NCBI GenBank assembly: GCA_004556165.1 | Contig: SFIR01000014.1 | Coordinates: 1 to 36,829 of the forward strand | Direction of reading: 5' to 3' | Source: Clostridiales bacterium | GTDB lineage: Bacteria; Bacillota; Clostridia; Christensenellales; CAG-138 | DNA length: 36,829 nucleotides | In this document: positions 7,971-17,460 of the stretch, in pieces | How the letters are laid out: each line of letters opens with the position of its first letter | Numbering within the stretch: the first letter of the stretch is position 1 | Translations under genes and position numbers: made by a program | Notes under the pieces: generated by a model | Told to the model about the DNA's origin: nothing | Seen by the model: only the letters and a program-made list of their open reading frames with translations | The model's database searches: none

Positions 7971-8291
7971 ATGGATAAAATCAAAACCAAAGTATGTCTC
8001 GCAGGACAGGAATTCCCCATCGTCGGGAACGGAAGCGATGAATATGTCAGGCAGCTTGAAGCTCTTGTGAATTCGCGCATTGATGATATCAGGCGCAAAT
8101 ATCCGAATATGAGCCTCAATCGCTGCACATTGCTTGCTATGTTCAATCTTGCCGATGAGTGCATGGAGCTTAAAAAGACCTATGATCAGCTTGACAGCAG
8201 GATAGCGATGCTTCGCGATATGCCCAAGGTCGCGCCGCAGGGAAGCAAGGCCGCTTCTCGCAGCAGCGAAAAGGAACCCGTTGGCGTATAA
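7971..8291 (+). CDS. zapA: Cell division protein ZapA
   Basis: ZapA binds FtsZ and bundles its filaments at the division site. The 106-residue protein starts with the family pattern (KTKVCLAGQEFPIVGNGSDEYV), followed by the long helix (about 25-85) that dimerises as a coiled coil; the Ser/Lys-rich tail is probably disordered. I start at 7971, where GGGTGG lies upstream and the preceding promoter fits. The gene is followed by a terminator, then the U32 peptidase and mutS2, a neighbourhood I recognise from Clostridia. Confidence 0.88.
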   Translation: MDKIKTKVCLAGQEFPIVGNGSDEYVRQLEALVNSRIDDIRRKYPNMSLNRCTLLAMFNLADECMELKKTYDQLDSRIAMLRDMPKVAPQGSKAASRSSEKEPVGV

Positions 8292-8318
8292 CCTGCGGTA
8301 TAGACACAGTTTTTTGCC

Positions 8319-8356
8319 CTCACCGCAGGCTTGTTTCGGCATGCGGTGAGTTTTTT
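8319..8356 (+). terminator. Terminator after zapA
   Basis: CTCACCGCA and TGCGGTGAG form a perfect 9-bp stem, followed by TTTTTT at 8351-8356. Confidence 0.88.
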
Positions 8357-8399
8357 ATAGTCGGAAAATATCCGAATTTTACGAAAGGGAGACGGATAA

Positions 8400-10508
8400 T
8401 TGGAACTGCTTTCCCCGGCAGGCAGTATGGACTGCCTCATAAGTGCCGTTCAGAACGGAGCCGACGCCGTGTATTTCGGCGGAGGAAGCTTCAATGCAAG
8501 GCGGTACGCCGATAATTTTGAAGGTGACGAGCTGACCCGTGCCGTGGACTACTGCCATGAGCGCGGCGTGCGCTGCTATATAACTCTTAACACGCTTTTA
8601 TTCGAGCGTGAAATTCCGTCCGCCCTCGATTTCGCCGCCGAGCTGTACCGCATCGGTGCCGATGCCGTGCTCGTTCAGGATCTCGGGCTTGCTTCGCTCC
8701 TGCGCAGATACCTCCCGGAGCTTACGCTCCATGCCAGCACTCAAATGGGCATCCATGATCTCGGCGGGCTCCAATACTGTAAAAGAACAGGCATTACCCG
8801 TGCCGTGCTTGCCCGTGAGGTCAGCCTCGATATGATTGAATACCTTGCGAAAAACGGCGGTATCGAGATAGAGACCTTTGCCCACGGCGCACTCTGCATG
8901 AGCTTTTCGGGAAGCTGCCTGTATTCCTCCATGGCAGGCGAACGCAGCGGCAACCGAGGCACCTGCGCTCAGCCCTGCCGCAAGCGCGCTTCCGTTTCGG
9001 GAAGACCCGGCAGGCACGATTACTGCCTTTCTCCAAACGACATCTGCATGCTTTCGGAATTGGATAAGCTGAAAAAAGCAGGGGTTTCCTGCGTAAAAAT
9101 CGAAGGCAGGATGAAAAAGCCCGAATACGTCGCAACCGTCACAAGGTGCTACCGCGCGGCGCTTGACGGCGCCGATGCGAGGGGGATTGAAAAAATGCGG
9201 GGGGAGCTTTTTGAGCTGTTCAACAGGGGCTCATTCAGCACCTCACATCTCTACGGCGATTCCGTGCGTACCGACCGCGAGGCGAGCAGCAAGCCCGGCC
9301 GCGAGCTCGTCCGCCTTGCCGAAAACAGCGTTAAAAACGAAAACAGAAAAACTCCCATATCCTTTGAGCTGGAGCTTGCGGCAGGAAGTGAAGCAAAGCT
9401 GACCGCGCAGTGCAAAGGAAATACCGTCGCCGTCCGAGGCGCGGAGGTGCAGAAGGCGCAGAAGCCGCAGACCGAGCAGGGCTATATCGACAGGCTTTCG
9501 AAATTGGGCGATACGCCCTTTGTGCTCAATAGCTGCCGCGTGGATATGAAAGCCGACTGCTATCTCTCCGCCGCAGATATAAATGCCCTGAGGCGCAAAG
9601 CATGCGAAAAACTCATGGATTCGCTCCATGTCAGGAACCTAAAACCCCGCTTTGCTTACATCAAACAGGCGTTTACCTGCCGCGAAAAGCACCGAAAAAG
9701 CGTGATCTATGCCCGTGTGCGCACTCCCGAGCAGGCAAATGAGGCCTTTGCTTCCGGCGCGGATATCGTCGGAATAAGCCCCGTATTCTTTAGCTCCGAG
9801 GAGCTTGCTTCTTTCGGGAGGATCGGGCGCGATGATAATAAGCTTGTTCTGATTCTCCCGAATATCCTTATCACGAATGAGAATATCGCCTCCGCGGAAG
9901 CCTATCTCGAAAGCGGTGTTTTTGACGGTGCGGAGCTGAATAATATCGGGCAGACGGCGCTGATGAATGCTTTGAAAAGCAAGGCTGAACCGATATTTAT
10001 TGCAGGCATAGGGCTTAATGCGCTGAACGCCGAAACGGTTCGGGAGCTTGAAAATAACGGCTTCGGCTATGTGCTCCCGTCGCCGGAGCTGTCCGCTCCT
10101 CAGTACGCGGAGCTGAGTGCCTCCTGCGGAAGCATGCTTCTTCCGGGCGTACACGGAAGAGTCCCCGTGATGCAGCTCCTCCATTGCCCCGTCAAGGAGC
10201 ACGGGGGATGCAGGCTCTGCAAGGGCGAGGCAGGAGCCGTGACGGATGAGGAGGGAAGGAGCTTTCCACTTGTCAATACGAGATTTTCGGATCACTGCTT
10301 GGTTCGGATGCTGAACTGCAAAATAACGGATTTGATAGATATTATAAGGAAAATTCCGGAGCCCGGAGGTTATTCGCTTAGCTTCATCGGCGAAAAGGAA
10401 ATGAGTATAAGCGAAAGAATGAATGCTCTGTACGATGCGCTTGCAGGAAAGGAAGTCATGCAGCTTCCCGATTCCACAAGGGGGCATTGGAACAGAAAAG
10501 TTGATTGA
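8400..10508 (+). CDS. U32 family peptidase with C-terminal DUF3656-like region (RlhA-like)
   Basis: The U32 signature is clear at about residues 160-185 (ETFAHGALCMSFSGSC), inside an N-terminal TIM-barrel-like domain that begins MELLSPAGSMDCL. The remaining 400 or so residues match the layout of the long U32 proteins that carry DUF3656. U32 proteins are named peptidases, but characterised relatives in E. coli (RlhA, TrhP) take part in 23S rRNA or tRNA hydroxylation, so an RNA-modification role is the more likely one. Conserved cysteines (GNRGTCAQPCR, then a C-terminal group around CRLCKGEAG) could bind an iron-sulfur cluster. The start is TTG with an AAGGGAG ribosome site. mutS2 follows after 23 bases, probably in the same transcript. 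Confidence 0.9.
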   Translation: MELLSPAGSMDCLISAVQNGADAVYFGGGSFNARRYADNFEGDELTRAVDYCHERGVRCYITLNTLLFEREIPSALDFAAELYRIGADAVLVQDLGLASLLRRYLPELTLHASTQMGIHDLGGLQYCKRTGITRAVLAREVSLDMIEYLAKNGGIEIETFAHGALCMSFSGSCLYSSMAGERSGNRGTCAQPCRKRASVSGRPGRHDYCLSPNDICMLSELDKLKKAGVSCVKIEGRMKKPEYVATVTRCYRAALDGADARGIEKMRGELFELFNRGSFSTSHLYGDSVRTDREASSKPGRELVRLAENSVKNENRKTPISFELELAAGSEAKLTAQCKGNTVAVRGAEVQKAQKPQTEQGYIDRLSKLGDTPFVLNSCRVDMKADCYLSAADINALRRKACEKLMDSLHVRNLKPRFAYIKQAFTCREKHRKSVIYARVRTPEQANEAFASGADIVGISPVFFSSEELASFGRIGRDDNKLVLILPNILITNENIASAEAYLESGVFDGAELNNIGQTALMNALKSKAEPIFIAGIGLNALNAETVRELENNGFGYVLPSPELSAPQYAELSASCGSMLLPGVHGRVPVMQLLHCPVKEHGGCRLCKGEAGAVTDEEGRSFPLVNTRFSDHCLVRMLNCKITDLIDIIRKIPEPGGYSLSFIGEKEMSISERMNALYDALAGKEVMQLPDSTRGHWNRKVD

Positions 10509-10531
10509 AATAACGATAATGAGGAAAGAAA

Positions 10532-12901
10532 ATGATAACCGATAAAGTTCAGAGAACCCTCGAATACGATAAAATACTCGATAAGCTCAAGCTCCACTGC
10601 GGCTGCTGCGTCAGCCGTGAGCTTGCGGAGGAGCTTAGACCCATGACCGAGCTTGACGAAGTGAATTCCGAGCTCGAACTTACCGCCGAGGCGGAGAGCT
10701 GCTTTCTCCGCACGGGATATTCGCCCGTTGATGATTTCCCCGACATGCGCTCCTGCCTGAAGCGCATGAACGCGGCTTTATTCCTGAATTGCGAGGAGCT
10801 TCTTAATATCGGCAAATGCCTTAAAGCCATCAGGGTCTGCCGTGAATCGCTCGCTTCCGCGACAAAACCCGATGACGACAGCACACCCATGGGGCTTGCA
10901 AATATCGCTTCGGGGCTCATCTCACATAAATATCTTGAGGACGAAATAACGAGGTGTGTTTTGAGCGAGGATGAGCTTTTTGACGGAGCTTCACCCGCAC
11001 TTGCAAGGATACGCCGCAGCAAGCGGATTGCGAACGAACGTGTGAGAGAAAAGCTAAACAGCATCATTCGCTCGTCAACGATGTCAAAATACCTGCAGGA
11101 CCCGATAATCACCATCCGCAACGGAAGGTTTGTCGTACCCGTCAAGCAGGAGTACAGGCAGAATATCCCGGGACTCATCCACGATCAGTCCGGCAGCGGC
11201 CAGACGCTGTTTATCGAGCCCACCGCAGTCGTCGAGCTCGGCAACGAATTCAAAAAGCTGCTCATGGAGGAGCAGGCGGAGGTCGAAAGGATACTGACCG
11301 AGCTCACCGCAATGATAAAGCCCTCGGCGAATGATATTTATACCGACATATTGACCCTCGGAAGGATAGACCTTATCTTTGCAAAGGCAAAGCTTTCAAA
11401 GGAGATGAAAGCCGTCCGTCCGAAGCTGAATGCCGAGGGCAGAATAAAAATCGTCAAGGGCAGGCATCCGCTCATACCGAGCTTCAGAATAGTGCCGATT
11501 GATGTGCGCCTCGGCTCCGATTTTACAACGCTCATCATCACGGGCCCGAATACGGGCGGCAAGACCGTTACACTGAAGACAATAGGTCTTTTTACCCTGA
11601 TGGCGCAGTCCGGCATGTTCGTGCCTGCGAATGTCGGCACGGAATTGGCGGTATTTGAAAGCGTATTTGCAGATATAGGCGATGAGCAGAGCATCGAGCA
11701 ATCCCTCTCAACCTTCTCAAGCCATATGAAAAATATCGTCGGCATACTCGATTCTGCCGATGACCGCTCGCTCGTGCTCATAGATGAACTCGGCGCAGGC
11801 ACCGACCCCGTGGAGGGTGCTGCGCTCGCAATGAGCATACTTTCGGAGCTTCATTCACGCGGCTGCTTTACCGCCGCAACGACCCATTACAGCGAGATAA
11901 AGGCATTCGCGCTCACCACCGAAGGCATGGAGAATGCTTCGATGGAATTCGATGTGGATAAGCTTTGCCCGACATACAGGCTCTTTATCGGTATCCCAGG
12001 CAAATCCAATGCCTTTGAGATAAGCAAGCGCCTCGGGCTCAGCGAGAGCATCATCGACAGCGCCAAGGTCTACCTAAAGAAGGAGGATACGGATTTTGAA
12101 GCCGTCATTTCCGATGCGGAGAAAAAGAGACTCCGCGCAGAGGAGGAGATGGAACAGGCGGAAAAGGACAGGCAGGAGACAGAGAGACTGAAAAATGAGC
12201 TTCAGGCGGAAAAGGATAAGCTCGAAAAGGAAAAGCAGGAGCTGAAGCTCAAAGCGCGCGAGGAGGCAAGAAAGATTGTTGCGGATACCAAGCGGCAGAT
12301 GGAGCAGCTTATAGTCGAAATCAGGGCGATAAAGACCATTGATCAGCGTGCAGCGGATAGGATTATCCAGCAGCAGCGCGACAGCCTGCGAGCATCCGAG
12401 GGCGAGCTTACCGAGGATCTTCCGATGCTGAGGACGGGCGACGGCAAAGCGCCGAAGAACGTATTTCCCGGGCAGACGGTAAAGGTTCTGAGCCTCGATA
12501 AGAGCGGTACGGTACTCTCAAAGCCCAATAAAAACGGCGAGGTCAGCGTGCAGTTAGGCATCATAAAGATGAATGTGCGCCTTGACGATATCCGCCTTGC
12601 GAGCGAGGATAACGACCAAAAGGCGGGCGTGAAGGTGGAGTATAACCCTGCCAATACCGTCGGCATGGAGCTTGATATAAGGGGCATGCTCGTAGATGAA
12701 GCCAAGCCCGTTGTCGATAAATACCTGTATTCAGCATTTCAGAATGGGCTTACCGAGGTCAATATCATCCATGGCAAGGGCACGGGCGCACTGCGCACGG
12801 GCATACAGGATTACTTAAAGCACCATCCGAGATGCAAATCCTTCAGAAACGGCAATTACGGCGAGGGCGATTACGGCGTCACGGTCGTGACATTGAAATA
12901 A
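10532..12901 (+). CDS. mutS2: Endonuclease MutS2 / ribosome-collision factor
   Basis: The 789-residue protein has the MutS2 layout: an N-terminal core and clamp region, the ABC ATPase with Walker A GPNTGGKT (near residue 338), the signature STFSSHM and Walker B LVLIDELGAGTDP. A long charged coiled coil (about 510-600), a KOW-like stretch and a C-terminal Smr nuclease domain (LDIRGM... and HGKGTGALR, about 708-789) follow. It lacks the mismatch-recognition domain of MutS1. Family members suppress recombination or split collided ribosomes in Firmicutes. The ATG has a GAGGAAAG ribosome site. No terminator is visible after the gene. Confidence 0.97.
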   Translation: MITDKVQRTLEYDKILDKLKLHCGCCVSRELAEELRPMTELDEVNSELELTAEAESCFLRTGYSPVDDFPDMRSCLKRMNAALFLNCEELLNIGKCLKAIRVCRESLASATKPDDDSTPMGLANIASGLISHKYLEDEITRCVLSEDELFDGASPALARIRRSKRIANERVREKLNSIIRSSTMSKYLQDPIITIRNGRFVVPVKQEYRQNIPGLIHDQSGSGQTLFIEPTAVVELGNEFKKLLMEEQAEVERILTELTAMIKPSANDIYTDILTLGRIDLIFAKAKLSKEMKAVRPKLNAEGRIKIVKGRHPLIPSFRIVPIDVRLGSDFTTLIITGPNTGGKTVTLKTIGLFTLMAQSGMFVPANVGTELAVFESVFADIGDEQSIEQSLSTFSSHMKNIVGILDSADDRSLVLIDELGAGTDPVEGAALAMSILSELHSRGCFTAATTHYSEIKAFALTTEGMENASMEFDVDKLCPTYRLFIGIPGKSNAFEISKRLGLSESIIDSAKVYLKKEDTDFEAVISDAEKKRLRAEEEMEQAEKDRQETERLKNELQAEKDKLEKEKQELKLKAREEARKIVADTKRQMEQLIVEIRAIKTIDQRAADRIIQQQRDSLRASEGELTEDLPMLRTGDGKAPKNVFPGQTVKVLSLDKSGTVLSKPNKNGEVSVQLGIIKMNVRLDDIRLASEDNDQKAGVKVEYNPANTVGMELDIRGMLVDEAKPVVDKYLYSAFQNGLTEVNIIHGKGTGALRTGIQDYLKHHPRCKSFRNGNYGEGDYGVTVVTLK

Positions 12902-13077
12902 TAAGCTTGATGTCTCTGAAATGAATACCATTCGGATTTTGGATGCATCGGGGCGGTCATGAACGATTCATGCGATAGCACGCATACCCGGATTTTTCAC
13001 AAGCGCATGCCGTAAATATAGCCCGGATATGCGGAACTTCATAATAATTTAATAACTTTGCGGAGGCTTTTGATATA

Positions 13078-13524
13078 ATGATAGCAGTATCAGCATGCTT
13101 GCTCGGAATCTGCTGCCGCTATGACGGCAAGGCGCAGCCGAATAAGGAATTGAAAGAGCTGTTTGAAAGGGGCGAGGCGCTTCCCATCTGCCCCGAATGC
13201 CTCGGCGGCCTGACGGTACCGAGGAATCCTTGCGAGATCCGCGGCGGTGACGGCTTTGATGTTATCGACGGACAAGCCATCGTCGCAGCGAATGACGGCA
13301 GGGATGTAACGCATGAATTTGTCCTCGGGGCGGAAAAGACCGTTATTCTGCTGAAGGAGAACGGCATAACCGAATGCGTTCTGAAGTCGAGGAGCCCATC
13401 CTGCGGCGTGGGCATCATTTATGACGGTACGTTTTCGGGCAAAAGGATCGAGGGCAACGGCGTAACCGCGGCGATGCTCATAAAGCACGGTATAAGGGTG
13501 CGCGCTGCCGAAGCGGACGAATGA
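13078..13524 (+). CDS. DUF523 family protein (TudS-like)
   Basis: A 148-residue DUF523 protein. The family is linked to 2-thiouracil desulfurase (TudS), which uses a [4Fe-4S] cluster bound by three cysteines to remove sulfur from thiouracil. Matching cysteines are present: Cys7 (VSACLLG), Cys38 (ICPECLGG) and the Cys of KSRSPSCG near residue 110; extra cysteines at 12, 13, 41 and 52 are also seen. A CGGAGG ribosome site precedes the ATG. The stop codon overlaps an in-frame ATG of the response-regulator frame (ATGATGA), so this gene probably leads the operon. A functional link to the two-component system is not obvious. Activity on free thiouracil here is inferred from the family. Confidence 0.85.
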   Translation: MIAVSACLLGICCRYDGKAQPNKELKELFERGEALPICPECLGGLTVPRNPCEIRGGDGFDVIDGQAIVAANDGRDVTHEFVLGAEKTVILLKENGITECVLKSRSPSCGVGIIYDGTFSGKRIEGNGVTAAMLIKHGIRVRAAEADE

Positions 13525-13550
13525 TGAAAGAACCGAAAACAGGAGAGCCT

Positions 13551-14240
13551 ATGGATACCGAACGCATACTCGTAGTCGATGATGATGAAAACATTCTGAA
13601 AATTCTGACGCTGTATCTGCGCAGCAAGGGCTATGATGTCGTCACCTGCAAGTCGGGCGCGCGCGTGGTCAGCGTTTTCGATGAAACGCATCCGGATCTC
13701 GTGCTTCTTGACGTCATGCTCCCGGGCATGGACGGCTGGAAGGTGCTTGAAACGCTCCGCAAATTCTCCGATGTACCCGTTATCATGCTGACCGCGCTCG
13801 GCAGGGTTGATGACAGGATACACGGCCTCGATCACGGAGCGGACGATTATATCGTGAAGCCCTTCGATTCAAAGGAGCTGATAGCAAGGGTGCGAGCCGT
13901 ATTAAGACGCTCAAAGGGAAATGACGGCGGAGAGGGCAGGAAGCCGATAGAATTCGCCGATCTTTCGATAGACCTTGATAACGGCATGGTCAAAAAGAAC
14001 GGGAATAAGGTCGATATGACCCCGAAGGAAACGGAGCTTCTTTATTACCTCGCCACGCATATGAACCATGTTGTTTCGAGGGGGGATATCCTCGATGCGG
14101 TATGGGGCCATGATTATTACGGCGACGGAAGAACGGTGGATGTGCATATCCGCCGCATACGCGAACGCCTCGGTGAGGACAATGCATGGAAGATAGTGAG
14201 CGTCTGGGGCGTTGGGTATCTGCTTGAGTATCAGGAATAG
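13551..14240 (+). CDS. OmpR/PhoB family response regulator
   Basis: A 229-residue DNA-binding response regulator. The receiver domain (1-118) has the acidic pocket D10-D12, phosphoacceptor Asp54 (LVLLDVMLPG), the Thr of IMLTALG and the Lys of VKPF. The C-terminal winged helix (about 135-228) has the typical MTPKETELLYYLA and DVHIRRIRERLG segments. Two upstream in-frame ATGs overlap the DUF523 stop, but the ATG at 13551 has AGGAG five bases upstream, so I chose it. Its stop overlaps the GTG of the kinase gene by one base, so the pair is translationally coupled. The target is unknown; the htrA gene after the kinase is the obvious candidate. Confidence 0.95.
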   Translation: MDTERILVVDDDENILKILTLYLRSKGYDVVTCKSGARVVSVFDETHPDLVLLDVMLPGMDGWKVLETLRKFSDVPVIMLTALGRVDDRIHGLDHGADDYIVKPFDSKELIARVRAVLRRSKGNDGGEGRKPIEFADLSIDLDNGMVKKNGNKVDMTPKETELLYYLATHMNHVVSRGDILDAVWGHDYYGDGRTVDVHIRRIRERLGEDNAWKIVSVWGVGYLLEYQE

Positions 14241-15703
14241 TGTTTAAGACCATTTTTTCGAAAATACTTGTCATAACGATAGCATTTACGCTTCTAATAA
14301 TAACGCAGCTCGGGCTGTCCGCTGCGTACATAGTGCGTTCGCATTATATCAGCGATATAAAGCAGGAGCTGACCCGTGAAAGCAATTACATAAACGGTAT
14401 CGTATGCACCGAATACCTCGATACGCGCAATTATTCCTCCGCAAAGGAAAAGCTTTTGACGGCTTCAAGGCAGTACGGAGCCGCTTTGCAGCTCATATTC
14501 CGCGACGACCCGGTAATGAATGCGGATATCATAGATCAGCAGTGCGCGGAGGTTTGGCGAATCGTGCCGCTTGCGGATGTCGGCGCATTTGCTGAAAATA
14601 TATTGAAATCGAACGATATTTACGGGTATTATTTCGATATCTTTTCGGGTATTTCCGAAAACAGATCATTGACAGTATCGAGGCTTATTCAGTCCGGTGA
14701 CGGCTTAGTTATAGGCGTAATGCTGATACACTATGATATGACGGGCATATATGCAACGCTGAAAACGCTTTATTTCGACATTTTTGCCGCTGTGCTGATT
14801 GCGCTCTTGATTGCAGGAACGATTGCATTTATAATAGCAGGAAGGATAACAAGGCCGATAGTTAAGATCAATGCTGCGGTCACCGAATTCGCAGGCGGAA
14901 ATTATGATGCAAGAAGCAGCATTAAAAGCCGCGATGAGGTCGGAAAGCTCTCCGAGAGCTTCAATTCCATGGCGGATGTTATCGCCGATACCGAGAGGAT
15001 GAGGCGTGATTTCGTAGCGAATGTATCGCATGAGCTGCGCTCGCCGCTCGCCGGAATACACGGCTTTCTCGAAGCCATGCACGATGGCGTGATACCCGAG
15101 GAGGAGTATCCGAAATACCTTTCGCTCCTGCTTGACGAATCCGATCATATGACTAAGATAGTCAATGATTTATTGGATATTTCAAGCATAGAGTCGGGCA
15201 ATGCTTTGATGGATATGACGGATTTTGATCTGACCGAGCTGATTGGAAGCACGCTTCTCAGCTTTGAAAGAAGGATCACTGATAAGCACGCGGATGTCGA
15301 TGTCGATTTCCCCGATGAAGGCGTGCTCGTTCACGGCGATACCGGAAGGATAGCAGAGGTGATAAGGAATCTTATTGATAATGCGGTGAGGTTCCTTCCC
15401 GATGAGGGCGGCAAGCTCGGATTGAAGATAGAGCTCACCGATCAGGGCAGAAAGGCCGTATCGACCGTCAGCAACAACGGCACCCCGATCGCAAAAGAGG
15501 ATCTTCCTCATATCTTCGAACGCTTCTACAAGGGCGAAAAGGCGAGGACGAGGACTAAGCAAAGCGGAACCGGCCTCGGGCTTTCGATAGCAAGCCTGAT
15601 AATCAGGGAGCATGGCGGCGAGATATGGGCGGAGAGCGATGAGAATTCCACACGCTTCAGCTTTACGCTGAATACGGCGCAGATAAACAGGAATAAACAT
15701 TAA
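14240..15703 (+). CDS. Membrane sensor histidine kinase with HAMP domain
   Basis: A 487-residue kinase. Membrane segments at about 9-31 and 178-200 enclose an extracytoplasmic sensor region of about 145 residues without a domain I recognise. HAMP follows (about 200-252), then the HisKA helix with His264 (FVANVSHELRSPL) and the HATPase domain with N box NLIDNAVRF and G box GTGLGLSIA. Start is GTG, one base into the stop of the response regulator, with AGGA close by; no other start keeps the first membrane helix. The layout resembles envelope-stress kinases of Gram-positive bacteria, and the htrA gene 22 bases downstream supports a role in sensing surface damage. Confidence 0.95.
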   Translation: MFKTIFSKILVITIAFTLLIITQLGLSAAYIVRSHYISDIKQELTRESNYINGIVCTEYLDTRNYSSAKEKLLTASRQYGAALQLIFRDDPVMNADIIDQQCAEVWRIVPLADVGAFAENILKSNDIYGYYFDIFSGISENRSLTVSRLIQSGDGLVIGVMLIHYDMTGIYATLKTLYFDIFAAVLIALLIAGTIAFIIAGRITRPIVKINAAVTEFAGGNYDARSSIKSRDEVGKLSESFNSMADVIADTERMRRDFVANVSHELRSPLAGIHGFLEAMHDGVIPEEEYPKYLSLLLDESDHMTKIVNDLLDISSIESGNALMDMTDFDLTELIGSTLLSFERRITDKHADVDVDFPDEGVLVHGDTGRIAEVIRNLIDNAVRFLPDEGGKLGLKIELTDQGRKAVSTVSNNGTPIAKEDLPHIFERFYKGEKARTRTKQSGTGLGLSIASLIIREHGGEIWAESDENSTRFSFTLNTAQINRNKH

Positions 15704-15725
15704 ATATTATATCAGGAGAATGACT

Positions 15726-17165
15726 ATGAACGAAAACAGTTCAACCCCGGAAAGAATAGATCCGGAGAGCTGGGACGAATGCCAGCGAGGTCTTGAGGAA
15801 AAATACCTCAGGAGTGACGACAAGGTCAGCACGAATCAGCAGTTAAAGGACGGAATCCTTCGCGAGGAGACCGTTATTATCCACAAGCACAAGAATTCCG
15901 CAGGCGTGCTCGTAATTACGGCTCTGGTGTTCCTTCTTATAGGCGCGCTCATAGCTTCGGGCATACTCTTTGCAAGGTTTGCGGATATCCCCGGTCTTGT
16001 TGCGGGCATTCAGGGGGAAAACCCGGATTACGGGCATACAAGGCCGCCTAAGGAAACGGAAGAGCCCTCGGGTGCGCCGACTGACTCCGATAACCCCGAG
16101 CTCACTCCGACCGCGCCTCCGCTCGTAACGCCAGAACCCGGCAATACGGATATAGGCGGTACGGGAGCAGTGCTGCCCCTTTCGGATATCTATTCGGCAT
16201 GCGTCACGGGCGTGGTGCTCATCCGTAATTACGACAGCGACCGCATAAATGAATTCCACCTCCAGAGCGAGGGCTCGGGCTTCTTCATTTCGGCAGACGG
16301 CTATATCCTCACAAATGCACATGTCGTTGAGGACGCTGTATCGCTCACGGTTGAGCTTTATGACGGTACCGTAGCTGAAGCCTCTGTCATCGGAACCGAT
16401 AAGACCAATGATGTTGCGGTCATCCGCACCAAGGACGGCAGCGGTTACAATGCGCTCACCATCGGCAATTCCGATAACCTGAAGGTTGGCGAATTCGTGC
16501 TTGCGATCGGGCATCCGACGGGCGAGGAGCTGAATTTTTCCGCAACCTTCGGAATTATCAGTGCGCTTGAGCGTACGGTGAGCATCGACAGCATTATGAA
16601 TGAGTATATCCAGATTGATGCCGCTATAAATCCCGGCAACAGCGGCGGCCCCCTGTTCAACATGAACGGCGAGGTCATCGGCATCAATTCCGCGAAGATC
16701 ACTACCGCAGGCTACGGTGATGATGATGAACTCATTGCGGCAGACGGCCTCGGTTTTGCTATCCCGATAAATAAGGCTATGCAGATTGCCGATTCCATCA
16801 TTAAAAACGGCAATGCGGAAAGCCCCGGCATCGGCGTTACGGTCATAACTATCACGCCTGCAATGGCGGAGCAGTACGGTGTACACGAGGGCATCCTCGT
16901 CTACTGCGTCATAAAGGACGGCCCGGGCCATAAGGCAGGACTGTATGCTGACGATATAATCACCAAGGCTGACGGCGTGGTGCTTACGAGTACCGAGCAA
17001 TTCATCACGATAATACGCTCGCATTCGGTCGGCGACAGCGTGGAGCTTGAATACATCCGCGCCGGCGAAACAAGGACCTGCACCATCATTATCGGAGATA
17101 TCAACAGCATCGGCAGCGAAATTCTCGATAACGCATACGGCGGAGGAGATTTGGGGCTGAACTGA
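15726..17165 (+). CDS. htrA: Membrane-anchored HtrA/DegP-type serine protease with PDZ domain
   Basis: A 479-residue S1C protease. A cytoplasmic tail (1-57) precedes one membrane segment (about 58-82) and a Pro/Thr/Glu-rich linker (about 105-140). The trypsin-like domain follows with catalytic His199 (LTNAHVV), Asp229 (TNDVAVI) and Ser306 (NPGNSGGP), then a PDZ domain (about 370-470) with the GPGHKAGLYADDII core. HtrA proteins degrade or refold damaged proteins at the outer face of the membrane. The ATG at 15720 is one base from AGGAG; the ATG at 15726 has seven-base spacing, so I use it. It closes an operon with a two-component system, an arrangement similar in idea to CiaRH-HtrA of streptococci. 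Confidence 0.95.
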   Translation: MNENSSTPERIDPESWDECQRGLEEKYLRSDDKVSTNQQLKDGILREETVIIHKHKNSAGVLVITALVFLLIGALIASGILFARFADIPGLVAGIQGENPDYGHTRPPKETEEPSGAPTDSDNPELTPTAPPLVTPEPGNTDIGGTGAVLPLSDIYSACVTGVVLIRNYDSDRINEFHLQSEGSGFFISADGYILTNAHVVEDAVSLTVELYDGTVAEASVIGTDKTNDVAVIRTKDGSGYNALTIGNSDNLKVGEFVLAIGHPTGEELNFSATFGIISALERTVSIDSIMNEYIQIDAAINPGNSGGPLFNMNGEVIGINSAKITTAGYGDDDELIAADGLGFAIPINKAMQIADSIIKNGNAESPGIGVTVITITPAMAEQYGVHEGILVYCVIKDGPGHKAGLYADDIITKADGVVLTSTEQFITIIRSHSVGDSVELEYIRAGETRTCTIIIGDINSIGSEILDNAYGGGDLGLN

Positions 17166-17185
17166 TAGGCTAAATAACTAAAAGG

Positions 17186-17220
17186 CGGAGGACTGTTTTT
17201 TGCAGCCCTCCGTTTATTTT
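17186..17220. terminator. Two-way terminator between htrA and the capsid cassette
   Basis: CGGAGG-A-CTG and CAG-C-CCTCCG pair around TTTTTTG. A GTTTATTTT run follows on the plus strand (end of htrA) and CCTTTTAG on the minus strand, so it can also close the minus-strand cassette that ends at 17247. Confidence 0.75.
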
Positions 17221-17246
17221 AGGAAGATATTTGCATGAAGAAGAAT

Positions 17247-17447
17247 TTACTCGGCAGCCGTGCCGGAGGATGCCTCAATGAGCGCGTTCAGCAGCGTTTC
17301 AAGCTCATACAGCTTATCGGCGATAAGGGTAAAATTCTGATTGAGACAGTTTTCATTGGCTTTGACATCGGCTTCGTAGTCGATTTCGTTCATGTTTCCG
17401 CTGCGTCCGGTCGGCAGCGCAATATAATAAAGCGCCCGCATTTCCAT
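17247..17447 (-). CDS. Small phage-type protein of unknown function (66 aa)
   Basis: A short protein, last in the virion-gene cassette. The frame is open further upstream to 17567, but that part overlaps the preceding gene; the ATG at 17447 has a textbook GGAGGTGG ribosome site located just after the previous stop codon, so this is the start. The C-terminal half (about 28-60, NENCLNQNFTLIADKLYELE) is predicted helical and probably a coiled coil. I do not recognise a named family. Its place after the stabilisation protein suggests a small virion or assembly component. Confidence 0.7.
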   Translation of the reverse strand: MEMRALYYIALPTGRSGNMNEIDYEADVKANENCLNQNFTLIADKLYELETLLNALIEASSGTAAE

Positions 17448-17460
17448 AATACCACCTCCG

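Noticed and set aside
15843..17024. Minus-strand open frame (393 codons) opposite htrA
   Set aside because: Shadow of the coding strand; its composition mirrors htrA codons and no start signal is present.
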